A DNA stretch of 64,000 nt from Ancylostoma caninum (taxonomy: Eukaryota > Nematoda > Chromadorea > Rhabditida > Ancylostomatidae), in assembly GCA_037903475.1 (NCBI GenBank), contig JBAJFG010000421.1:744001-808000 (forward strand), read 5' to 3'. The position numbers were made by a program, and so were the translations under genes. Below the pieces are notes generated by a model, which saw only the letters and a list, made by a program, of their open reading frames with translations, was not told where the DNA came from and made no database searches. Shown piece after piece: positions 49,768 through 59,330 of the stretch (position 1 is its first letter; the number at the start of each line of letters is the position of its first letter).

Positions 49768-50358
49768 TTAGTAAAGGCAAGGAGTGAAATGCAAACATGA
49801 TGTTCAGAGCTGCTCGCAACATGTAAGCTTCATTCATCATCCGCTAAATGAGGAGTACGTGATTTCTGTGAGTTATGTGAGTCAGGGCCCCTCTGTGAGT
49901 GAAAGAGTCCGGTTGAGCACAGTAACGGTAGAAACTCTTGATGTTGCCTCATCTGCTGCGTCAACAAGTTTAGTTGCGTTGGCTTTAACACTTGCCTTGG
50001 CTGATCAGTAGAAAGATAAAATACAATCTCCTCACCAGTTTAATTCTCAATTTTAATCTCGCTTTGAATTTTATTCTCCTTGTCAACACAACATAATATT
50101 CATATATCTTCATATTTTTCTTATAGAATTCAGAACGCTCATAACACAAAGTACAGCAAGACAAGAATTGAGAAATGTTTAAGAGGATCCCATGCACCTA
50201 ATTAATGTAACCTAATTATTGGTATTGTACCATGTACCACGTAATCATTAGACATTTTCGCACATACTGCCATCAAGGAACGTGCTCATGGCAGATGCTG
50301 CGGCAGCGTCACGCGTTGCGCGGTAACTTATGTATCAGTAGTAACAGCTTCTGCTCTT

Positions 50359-53300
50359 TTATCCTCCCTCATCTGGATCACCCGGAACATGCACTATCAC
50401 AGGAACGCAATCTCGTCGATCTACAAGACGAAGATGTTGTGCGACTCTTCTTGATCTGTAAACACTTTAATACGTGTGAAAACTACGAAGTAGAAGGATG
50501 CAGTGTTCACCTACCTCTCTTTGGCTTTCAGTTCTTCGTCCATGCTAAGGTCACAGATGTAGACAAATACACGCCATACAAGCAGAATTGTGTACACTTC
50601 GAAGATCAGAATAATAAGCTGGAAACACAAAGTGAGGCAGGCGAATACGAATGCAGGTCAGGCCTTCATGTTTGTTGCAATCTCGTCTCCCATAGCATCG
50701 TGGAAATGGGATACCTTAAAGGAAGCACCCACGATAATCTTCTGGACGATAGTCCCAGTAATTCTACGCAAGTTGCACCGCCGATGGCATCTTCATTCCC
50801 AAGATATAACAACCATTGCGGACAACGTGATGCACATTGGGCACCACTACCTCTCATCCGTATATGGGCCATGTTACGTATATACAGTATTCGGCAAAGT
50901 CACGTTATTCATTTATGTAGAAAACTGCATCTCTTCCCAACGGCTCTTTTCATGCTACATTGTTAAATATAGGAAACAACGAATCAGATGGGCCTGATCG
51001 GGGCTCAAACATTAATTGGCCACCCATGCAAAAAAGTGCTCAGAACACAATGAGTCAACGACGTTATTTCACGTTGACTCCGTTTCAAATTTTTAGGTAT
51101 AAGATGGATTAATCATGGAAAGCTGATTACAAATTTATCCCAAAAAGAACCCAACATGACATTGTTGTGACTGCCATGTGGAGAAAATATCCTCTACTAG
51201 TTCAAGGCCAGAATGAATTGCTGAGATTACTCAAGGTGAGCGCGGTGACGCCCTTGACAATGATATGTAAAATTGTGTGGTATGAAAACATTTACTCTGG
51301 GTGGCCTCAATAATTAATACGGCTCCAAATCCAGGTTCTCGATTCAGTCACGCAAAACTTCTCTAATTTGACCCAACTATTTGGGAAATTTTTCCATTTT
51401 TTTGAACGGAGCAGGTTTTTACGAGAAAGCTGCAAATCAAGCGTGTACGGATAACTAGAGTCCTAATTTGCTTTTTTTGACATATTTTTGAAATTTCAAC
51501 TGAGCACACAATTTTTCTTCCATCACAAAAATCTGCATAAAACGTCTTACTGATCCTACAACACATGATTATAGTGATAAATTAAAGTGATACACATCGT
51601 GATTAAAGTGAAGGAGCGCAACCCGGCTATATATACCTATTATAGAGAACTTCCGGGAGTGGTCTACATACCACGTAATATCATGGACACCTATCAATAA
51701 TCGAAAGTTTTGGAACTTTCAAAAAAAAATCAAGACTTTCCTACTACCCTAATACTTCCTTTGTGAAATTTTTGAAACTTCATTCATTTATGTACCATCG
51801 CTTGCCCTCCTTCACAAGGATGTGCATGGGACATTGTTGTGACCCCACAACAGAACTAATGTGCAATGTGTTGTAGCTTCCTCTTGGACAATTCTCTGCA
51901 ATGGGTAATCAAGACAAGTTTTTCCCTTTTAGCAAATTTGCGTTAAGATGGAACTATACAATATATTGTTCCACTTCCGTTAATTGCATACAATCTATGA
52001 GAAGGGATGAATCATTGTCAGAAAAGCTGAAATACAAAACACTTTCACCCCCAATTATTATGACTGGTTTCACACAGCCGGAGCGCAAATACCAGGTTGC
52101 TGGAATGCCATGTTAGGGTTTTTGTGCTTACCAATGAAAAGTTATGCAATAACGACTTGGCAGTCAGCGTGTCCTTCGAGTTCGCAGTGTCCAAGAATTT
52201 AACGAACAATAGCAGTACCATCGAGAAAGCCAACAATACATAGATAAAGAAATATGGTATGGTGAGAGTGTATCTGTAACAGATAGACAGTACATCGTGT
52301 TGTAGCGGTCAGCCATTTATGGTTATACCATTGATCCATAACAACACACCTTTTGTAATGAATTCCAACTAAAAGAATAACGTTGGCTGTCGCAGCTATG
52401 GAGAAGCCGAAGAGTCCGCCTAGAAAGAATGAATATCATGTACAAGATGCTCTAATTTTTAGGACCACACTACACGTACATACGGGAGCACTTCTGGGCC
52501 GCATGCATTTTAGAGATTAACTAGAGTAAACATGTTAAGTACCCCGAGTTTACCTAGCGCTAAGATGAGTGCAAACAGAGTTACCCTGGGTGATCTCAGT
52601 GATGCATAAATGCACTGATTGCTTGTCTACCTCTCATTCTGATGCGATCCTTCCGCCCTGTGGGTCCGGATGCAACATTAGGATAACCCATCGTAAATAT
52701 GTTACTGTGCTCAGGATTACGCTTTACCTGGGACCTATTTTCATGTATACCCGCAAAAGACGCTGTCTTTACTGAGCTGCTAGGTTAATCATGCGGTTGC
52801 ATATGTATGTATACTGTTTCCATTCTGATCAGTCCAAGTATGTATTTAGGAGCATGCGATCAGATTCCTCAGTACTGATATGTTCTCGACCAATTTCAGT
52901 CGCTTTTTTTTGCCCACTTTTTGAAATGTTGTTTCTAACAGCTCGGTTTTGAAACCTGTGATATATTGGGTTCGGTTTTCAAGATTTTAGACACATAAGC
53001 TCCTAATTCCTAAAGTTCATCACTTAAAGGCAGCAGTCATGGAAAAATTCGTCTTCAAGATTTTGCCATTTTCTGGGCTACTCGAGTATACTGGGGCCAG
53101 ATCTAATGCCAGGAATTACTAGAAGTGCTAAAATCTGCAATTTTGAAGACGTCTAATCCAATAACAAGTGAGAAATGTTGGACGAGTGATCCTCTTGTGG
53201 CGGTATTGGCCGTTATAGCCTTCACCGATGCCGCTGCTTTCCATGACATGGACATGCTGAACCTAGCCATGCGTTCTCTCAAACCCGTTCGAATTAAATG

Positions 53301-55278
53301 CTGGCACACACTCATACTTGTTATCATGTTGAAGGCAGTACGTTTTCGGTGCTGATATATAAAGGAAATTGCTCGGACCATGGCAAATCCTCAGGATGTT
53401 CCAAAACCCCGAGGACGAATTTTTCCGCGGGTGCTGCCTTTAACCAAGGGCAGAGTCTCAGCAAGAAAATCGTTTTCGATGACATTCTGGAAATAAAATC
53501 GGGATGAGCTGTAGATATCAACTGCGAAAGTGAGAGTTTAGAAAAACGTCAATTATTCCTTTTCTTTGAGGGCTTCTCTGGAGGTAGTGGGCGGTATTTC
53601 TGTTATGGTGCAGGCGGTGGGACACTTTTTAAGACACTCTTCGTCTTGGTCACGTGGGGTAGCAAATCTAATGAGATTTTCTGGTTTTATACGTGTTATA
53701 CAGGGTGACAACAAAGTCTTTGGCCTAAGACTTTATAGTAATTATTTTTTGCGCTTTGCTAGAAAACTCATGACTTTGTATTCGCGTTGACTACTCAAAC
53801 GTCTCGAACACATGCGCAAAATTTCATGATCCATAGCTCTATTTGAACCTTGTATGATCTGCAAACATGGAACCAGGTAGAGATGGAAATGGCCGCAAGT
53901 AGAGTGTCGACGGCATCTTTTCCAAGAACTTCTTTTAATTGGCTCTGCAAATCACCAATTTTCTGCCTAATATTCAAGAGGGTAGGATATTTCTATCGTA
54001 GGGAGAACAGTATGTGAACTCGTTTAATAGGCCGAAAATTATCGATAGACTTTCACCGCCACTTTTTCCTACTAGAATGCACAAAACAAAGGGCAGAAGT
54101 GGGCAGAGCGAAACCCGGAGAGGTATATTATTTCTTAGGCTTAAGCACATCTGACAGAAGTAAGGTGGGCTTTTGGCAAAAGTTTTCCATTAAGTTTCAA
54201 AAGAAAAAGCAACGAAAAGTTGGTTCAGACTCGCTTGTCCCTGATTTCACCAAACCATCATATTTGCTTAATAATTATAATTGATTTTAAGCTTCCCTAA
54301 CATACGCCTAATAAGGAAACAGGGTCATAAATTCTCGATCAACTTGCGGCCCTCGTGCGATGCAGTAGCCAATTGTTTTTTCGACTCTACGGAGAAGCCA
54401 GAAGAGCGATCCGAAATCCAAGGGTGGATTCTTAAAGCGCATGAATTATGCATAGCCACGGTAAATTTCCAGACTGCTAGCCCATCTGACCCCGGTCTTA
54501 CAACTTATTATATTTAGCCAAAGATTTTGTTGTCACCCTGTACATACATGCTACATACATACATTTGTGTATGGATGTTCATGTAAGTATTTGTGTATAC
54601 ATATTCCAAAAAAATTCTCATTACACATTATAAGTTTCCTTTACCTTACTGACGAGTGCAGGAGGAAACTTATAATATAGCTTTGTTTTCGTGTAAGGAT
54701 AATGCACGAAACGAAAACAAGCATCAGATCCTAAATTGAAATATAGATTTATACAACTACATAATCTCTAGAAATGGGATGAGAGGACATACTGATTTGA
54801 AATAATAACTAATTTCTCCTATGAAAGGGAGAATGTCCTGAGTTAGGAGGATTTCAGGTCTCTGTTTGCTTCTAAAATTCGGAATTTCTCATAGAATTTT
54901 GTTGCAACAGGCAAGTAGCGGCGATTACAATGACGACCTTGATAACAACTGACCCGATGAAACTATAAGAAACTCACAAAGTCGCAGAAGATCATCACCA
55001 GAGGTAAGGAACTCGTAAATTAGCACAAACAGTAGCAGCAACGTCTTGAGTATGACAAGCTTTGGAAGCACATCGATCACGTGGAAAGCTCCAAAGCATG
55101 CATGGTAGGTAACGTGATTTGGCTTCAAATAGAACAGAGTGAGAACGGTACTGTTGAACGTGGAGTGGGAAAAGCTACTCACCTCAAATACCACTGGGTT
55201 ATATGTTTTGTCCGGAAAAATACAACAGAGAAGATAATTCCGCACATAGTTTGTGAAAAACGTGGCAGGCGCCGGCAT
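50359..55278 (-). CDS. Four-helix membrane protein, complete model
   Basis: Five minus-strand exons join in phase: 55278-54978, 52419-52350, 52273-52132, 50618-50515 and 50455-50359, about 237 residues. Residues 1-60 precede a CFGAFHV motif and helix 1 (about 71-91, LPKLVILKTLLLLFVLIYEF). Helix 2 (about 102-121) reads GFSIAATANVILLVGIHY, helix 3 (about 129-150) IPYFFIYVLLAFSMVLLLF, and helix 4 (about 172-194) IILIFEVYTILLVWRVFVYI. The tail is charged and ends PVIVHVPGDPDEGG. A Cys-HV motif before helix 1, a basic pair after helix 2 and an aromatic last helix recall the LAPTM-like four-helix proteins that are numerous and uncharacterised in nematodes; this rests on topology, not a database match. 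Intron 1 (2.6 kb) contains a Tc1/mariner-like element and a TTAA element. The start Met follows an in-frame TGA but an upstream exon is possible, and a small exon could be missing in the 1.5-kb intron 3. Confidence 0.65.
51221..51314. repeat. Palindromic 'GATTACC-GGGTAA' repeat, decayed copy
   Basis: CTGAGATTACTCAAGGTGAG on one side and TTTACTCTGGGTGGCCTCAA on the other are a diverged version of the arms at 4261 and 39469. It lies inside intron 3 of the four-helix gene. Confidence 0.45.
52511..52607. repeat. Palindromic 'GATTACC-GGGTAA' repeat, decayed copy
   Basis: GATTAACTAGAGTAAACATG and GAGTTACCCTGGGTGATCTC are diverged arms of the same family. It lies in intron 1 of the four-helix gene. 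Confidence 0.5.
53024..53443. mobile_element. TTAA-flanked miniature element in a four-helix gene intron
   Basis: Begins TTAAAGGCAGCAGTCATGG and ends CCGCGGGTGCTGCCTTTAA, with imperfect inverted ends extending through AAAAATTCGTC and GACGAATTTTT. About 420 bases, no transposase. Confidence 0.75.
53701..54540 (-). mobile_element. Tc1/mariner-like element, decayed
   Basis: TA dinucleotides flank inverted ends CAGGGTGACAACAAAGTCTT and, on the other side, the complement CAGGGTGACAACAAAATCTT. Near the left end, a minus-strand frame (53977-53795) reads like the last part of a Tc1/mariner transposase by position and length (EVLGKDAVDTLLAAIS, then FHVCRSYKVQIE), but the remainder is not intact. It is inserted in intron 1 of the four-helix gene. 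Confidence 0.65.
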
Positions 55279-55467
55279 TCACCGGCCGCATTACGTTGCT
55301 AATTGATTTGAAACTCGTTTCGGGCGTTGGCTTAACGTTTACCTCTCATTCAGAGTTCTTATTTCTATGTGAAATTTATGGCGCTGGAGCGCAGCACGTA
55401 AATAGGGCATGAATTTGGAGTGAACAAAAAGGAAACACATTCCATTGAGTGCAGAGATGTCAACGTA

Positions 55468-55650
55468 TCATTGCACTTTTGATAAGTAATCTTGACCGAG
55501 CAGTACAGCACAGACCGCCATCTCAACTTCCATTTCTCTTATACATTGCTGATAAAGAAAACACTGCTCTCTTACGGTATCAGCAATCACATCACAGCAA
55601 AGGCACATAGAGTTTAGAATAAACGTCACAATAAATAACTGGCTAAACAA
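55468..55650 (-). CDS. Candidate small secreted cysteine-rich peptide or exon
   Basis: A minus-strand frame follows TATTAG and begins with a hydrophobic run (FSQLFIVTFILNSMCLCC), then CCDVIADTVREQCFLYQQC and a further cysteine, ending in a stop after about 60 codons. It could be a small secreted protein, or an exon ending earlier at the donor GTAAGA inside the frame. It sits between the mariner relic and the four-helix gene. No family recognised. Confidence 0.25.
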   Translation of the reverse strand: MFSQLFIVTFILNSMCLCCDVIADTVREQCFLYQQCIREMEVEMAVCAVLLGQDYLSKVQ

Positions 55651-55680
55651 CTAATAACTAAATAATCAATGTAATTAATA

Positions 55681-56226
55681 TTAGGTTGGTGCATAATTTA
55701 TGCGGCTCTTTTTGTGAATCCTTTTCTCGGTAAAAATTGAAGTTTTTCAAATGTTTTTTAAATGAAAACAATCTTTTCTTTCCATATATTAAAGGTGCTA
55801 TTGAAAACTGCTCCCACATCCGCCATAATATGCTTTATCACTCCGGGAAAAGTTCGAATGTAGCACAATGATTCCGTGATCTCAGCGAGCCTTTAAGGAA
55901 GGACCAATGAGCAAGGCTAAGTTGAAAGATTGTTCATTTCATAAGGAACGAGCTCCACAGATGAAGAAAAAAGAGATTGGCAAACTCCAAGCATCAGAAA
56001 TTTTGCACAGCCTGGAAGAGGACGAAAGCTTGACAACGAGAATGCTGTCCGAACTCTTCACAATGGACCATTCGACCATAGTTCTTCCTCTCAAAAGGCT
56101 CAGAAAAGCATGGAGAATGGTCAGATAGGTCAGTACGAACTCAGAGACAGGAAGAATATTCAAGTTCCACCCATTTTCTGTAGCAAAACGAGCAGGCTCC
56201 ATTTCTGAGGAATCTCGTTAATCAAA
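55681..56226 (+). pseudogene. Mariner transposon relic
   Basis: Starts with TTAGGTTGGTGCATAATTTA, which resembles mariner-family terminal repeats. About 225 bases in, a frame encodes a fragment like the mariner transposase DNA-binding half (ASEILHSLEEDESLTTRMLS, then TMDHSTIVLPLKRLRKAWRM), broken by stops. The catalytic part and the right terminal repeat are not seen. Non-functional. Confidence 0.7.
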
Positions 56227-56590
56227 CCTCCTTCCCTTCCACGGATGCCAAAAATCCCTGGTTGTCGAAATTTGATCGTAGAGATCTTCCTTCCTCATCT
56301 GCGAAATTGTCTCTTCCTACTTGAACTGCTTCAACACTTCTCGACTTGTCTTTGCCGATTTTGATTCGGCTAAAATTTCGTTGAGATTGCGGAATGGCTG
56401 TGCTGCATCCAAAGCTTCCCCTAACTGGTAGATCATGGTGGTGAAGATGGATGGGATTTTCGATAGCACCGTTACTATGTGAAGGAAGTTCGTATGAAAA
56501 ACAGTAAGCATATAAAAATAATAAGTAAGCATAATAACAAAAATAACAGTGCAAGTTTTAGTGAGGAAAGGAGTCGCGAGAAAAGCCGCA
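56227..56590. other. Unassigned, possible decayed coding sequence
   Basis: On the minus strand a frame around 56317-56450 (QLGEALDAAQPFRNLNEILA, then SKSAKTSREVLKQF) looks protein-like but is bounded by stops and has no partner exon. Confidence 0.25.
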
Positions 56591-57087
56591 TTAACACATT
56601 CGCGACCTTACGCTTTTGGCATGGTGTGTGACATGGGTCACACACGCTTTTGCACAGGTGGGACCCGTGCTCAACCGCTTGAGCACATGATCCCACGTGG
56701 TAGGATTTTTTTCTCCGCTGCAGAATACCCCGAATTTGCGCAAATCTGAATCCGTTCTTTTTCTCTTTTGTGATCGTCAAGAGTGTTTCCAGATGTTTGT
56801 CGTCCATTCACTTGATACTGATTGCAGTTTCTTTTTCCGTATGTATCGTTTTCTCTGGTGTATGTTTCAGCCTCATATTAGAAAAAGTTTGAGAGAAGAT
56901 CTGCTCTGCCGAGTGCATGTGTTGAAAGCTTGAATATTTGTTAGTATAACACTACATAGAAGTTTGCTAATTATGACTGCTTCACAGAAACATAACTCTG
57001 GAAAGAGTGCTCACCGGTTGAGCACCCGGTCCCACGCCTCGCACCATGTGTGTCAACCGGTTAAGCACACTTTCGCGAAGGTGTTAA
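56591..57087. mobile_element. TTAA-flanked element, CACCTTCGCGA family
   Basis: Begins TTAACACATTCGCGACC and ends TTTCGCGAAGGTGTTAA, so TTAA lies at both ends and the termini are inverted. Further inside, GTGGGACCCGTGCTCAACCG and the complement of CGGTTGAGCACCCGGTCCCAC also pair, giving long subterminal inverted repeats. It is distinct from the AGGCAG family but shares the TTAA target, again suggesting piggyBac-type mobilisation. Confidence 0.65.
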
Positions 57088-57350
57088 TCATCCACCGATC
57101 TAATAGCCACCAAAAATACGACCCCCTCCTTTGCACACAAATTTCCTTCTATGCTTGCAGAATTTAGATATTCAGATATCCCATTTCAGGTGTTCATACT
57201 GCGAGAGGTGTGGTGGAGCCAGAGCATAGGAAGGAGAAAGAGGCTCTTTTGTATCTAACTAGTTGTTTGGAAGTTTTTTGGAAAACGTTGAAATGTACGC
57301 GGTGGACAAAAAACGTGCATTAACTATGCAATTTTGCTAACGTAACTAAT

Positions 57351-57426
57351 GAGGCTCGAACACATCAAGAAAAAACATCTATATACATCATCTACATGGT
57401 GAAGGGTTCGATCCCTACCGAGCCTC
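57351..57426 (+). pseudogene. tRNA-like remnant
   Basis: A 76-base unit begins GAGGCTCG and ends CGAGCCTC, like an acceptor stem, and contains a B-box-like GGGTTCGATCCC. The A-box and D arm are not recognisable, so it is unlikely to be a functional tRNA. Closely similar 3' halves occur at 57550-57582 and 59230-59275. Confidence 0.4.
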
Positions 57427-57549
57427 AAATTTTTGCTGAGGGTTAAAGCGTGTGCGGTGAGCGAATTTCAGTCTGAAAGCGTCAGTACAGAGTTTCTAAA
57501 CGAAATACCTTCGTATTCGTTACGAAAAACAACCATACACATCAGCGAC

Positions 57550-57582
57550 ATGGTCAAGGGTTCGATCCCCTCCGAGCCCAGA
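57550..57582 (+). repeat. tRNA-like 3' half
   Basis: CATGGTCAAGGGTTCGATCC followed by CCTCCGAGCCC repeats the 3' part of the unit at 57351 without its 5' part. A SINE-type fragment is the likely origin. Confidence 0.35.
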
Positions 57583-57670
57583 ATTTTTGCATGGCGTGAA
57601 ATGACACGCGCTTGTAGTAGATTCGAGATGATCGACCGTAAAGCACGAAATAACTGTTTATAGAGGTGGA

Positions 57671-58073
57671 GGACTGGGTAGGACTTTCAGTACGGACGTG
57701 CGAAAATTTCAGCCTAAAATTTTGACTCGTTCAGAGATATGGTTGTAGTCGGACACGAATATCAGAAGATCCGTTGAGGTCCCAATTTTTTTGACGTTCC
57801 TAATAGTCGAAGGTTTGCGCTTTCAGGCTGCTCGTTTTTCCGCAGCTGCTTCCACCGCGATTCAACTCCGTCGATAAAAACATGGAAAAAAGGCCATTTT
57901 TATCGACGAAACCTCATCTCCGTAATTCCCGTGCTGAATCTTTCCTCTTGAAGCTGGAGACCTGAAACTTGGGGATAAAGCAATATTGGGTAGGGTCCAT
58001 AAAATGACTTTTTACCGGCCTGCAGGACTGGGTAGGACGTTCAGTACGGACGTGCGAAAATTTTAGCCTATAA
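57671..58073 (+). repeat. ~48-bp direct repeats 354 bp apart
   Basis: GGACTGGGTAGGACTTTCAG and the next 28 bases at 57671-57719 recur at 58025-58073 with three or four changes. The repeated block includes TACGGACGTGCGAAAATTT. They may bound a short duplicated or mobile segment; no coding potential is seen between them. Confidence 0.6.
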
Positions 58074-58391
58074 CCCCCCACTTTTCACTATTCAAATCAT
58101 ACATTTAAAATCGTTTAATCACGTCAAAACAAATTCTGTGTATGGATAATTCAGTGTCCCACTTCTTCCGTTTCTTCTACCTTTTTTTTCTACCTCCTAT
58201 TCCACACTGAGGCACCCCCTCCCGACCACGACCCCCCCCCTTGATAATTTATCGACACACGCTTGACCCTGATCTGACAACCCTGTGACGTATTGAAATC
58301 CACCTCGAGAGCGGAAATTTCTGTGTGCTGAGATTGGAGCAATTCGGTTCTTGCAATACATTCTTCTGTGCTGCACATAATAATTTAAAGA

Positions 58392-58397
58392 TTTATT
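58392..58397 (-). terminator. Poly(A) signal of the membrane-protein gene at 58.5 kb
   Basis: AATAAA on the minus strand about 61 bases beyond the stop codon at 58458. Confidence 0.5.
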
Positions 58398-58457
58398 GGT
58401 GAGCACATCACCGAAGTTTGCGAGGATTACCAAAATTTCGAATACAAACGGTAGCAA

Positions 58458-58800
58458 TTAATACATTTCGTAGAAGTCCGTTGTTGCTCCTTCAGACATG
58501 CCAGGATCAACTTTTTCCCTCTCCAGAGAATCCGTGGGCGTGCCTGATTTTCTCTCATATGACGTGCGATTGACGAATGAACCTATGGTGCTTTCAGCCG
58601 ACTCTACAATCCTTGAAGACACGAGCGAGAGCAATACAAATCTATCCTTTCTCTTCTTAATGTATCTACGGAGTTTGTCGATGCGTTGATCATGATGGTG
58701 ACGCCGTTTTCTTTTGTACAAAATTATGAGCACCTCCTGGGCCAGCATGACCATCGTCATAGCCGAGGTGACCATGACGAGTCGTAGCTTGACTTCGTCG
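58458..58800 (-). CDS. Last exon of a membrane protein, rest not found
   Basis: A minus-strand exon follows a strong acceptor (TTAATTTCAG) and encodes 113 residues to TAA. One hydrophobic helix (about residues 7-28: LVMVTSAMTMVMLAQEVLII) is followed by a very basic stretch (LYKRKRRHHHDQR, KLRRYIKKRKDR) and a long hydrophilic Ser/Thr/Glu-rich tail ending TTDFYEMY. The helix-then-basic layout suits the last membrane span of a multi-helix protein with a cytoplasmic tail, like the neighbours at 48.3 and 50.4 kb, but the tail is longer. Upstream exons should lie above 58.8 kb on this strand; the region to 61.5 kb is dominated by a repeat array. Candidate start exons at 62.1-62.5 kb cannot be linked by phase. 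Confidence 0.5.
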
Positions 58801-59202
58801 CTGAAATTAAGGAACATAACAGAAACTTTCTATCTGCAGGAACTCCATTTGAAGTTATAGCATTGTGTGTGAGAAATCTTGTCAGTTGGACCTTTTGCGA
58901 GCTATCCCCATATTCTGGTAATGCTCTAGGGTGATACTCGAAAAAATGCATTCTTGCATGAATATGTTTTCTTTGCAAGGAAGTTTCCATTGAAAAAATG
59001 CCAGACTAATGTTTTTGGCAATTTTTCAGATATGAGAAATGGAAAGGGCATACGGCTAACCCTGGAGTGTGAAGTGGGGCATATACGTTAGAAAGCCTTA
59101 TATAAGATAGTGTTGATGTATTTCCACCACCCTTGTCCAATGGGTCCTGAGAAGCTCAGGAAAGTGCGTCAATTATTCCCTATTTCATCAGAGCAGTAGC
59201 TA

Positions 59203-59275
59203 GGTGGCTGAGTGGAGAAAGCGCTGAGCCATTATGGTGATGCTCAAGGGTTTGGATCCCTCAAGCTCAAAGCTC
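59203..59275 (+). pseudogene. tRNA-like sequence with A and B boxes
   Basis: TGGCTGAGTGGAGAAAGC matches the A box and D arm of a tRNA, and GGGTTTGGATCCC is a near-consensus B box. The anticodon arm does not fold clearly. Most likely the head of a tRNA-derived SINE or a tRNA pseudogene; it lies just left of the TTAA element. Confidence 0.45.
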
Positions 59276-59330
59276 CCGGTTTTGCAATTTTGTATTTCAC
59301 GCTTAAACTCTTGTCCGGTCTGATGCAGTC

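Noticed and set aside
50232..50966. Longest plus-strand open frame, 244 codons
   Set aside because: Two exons of the minus-strand four-helix gene lie antisense to it with good splice sites and matching phases, and its translation has no domain or normal composition.
57351..57426. Functional tRNA gene
   Set aside because: The acceptor-like stem and B box are present but the A box and D arm are missing and the T loop is one base short.
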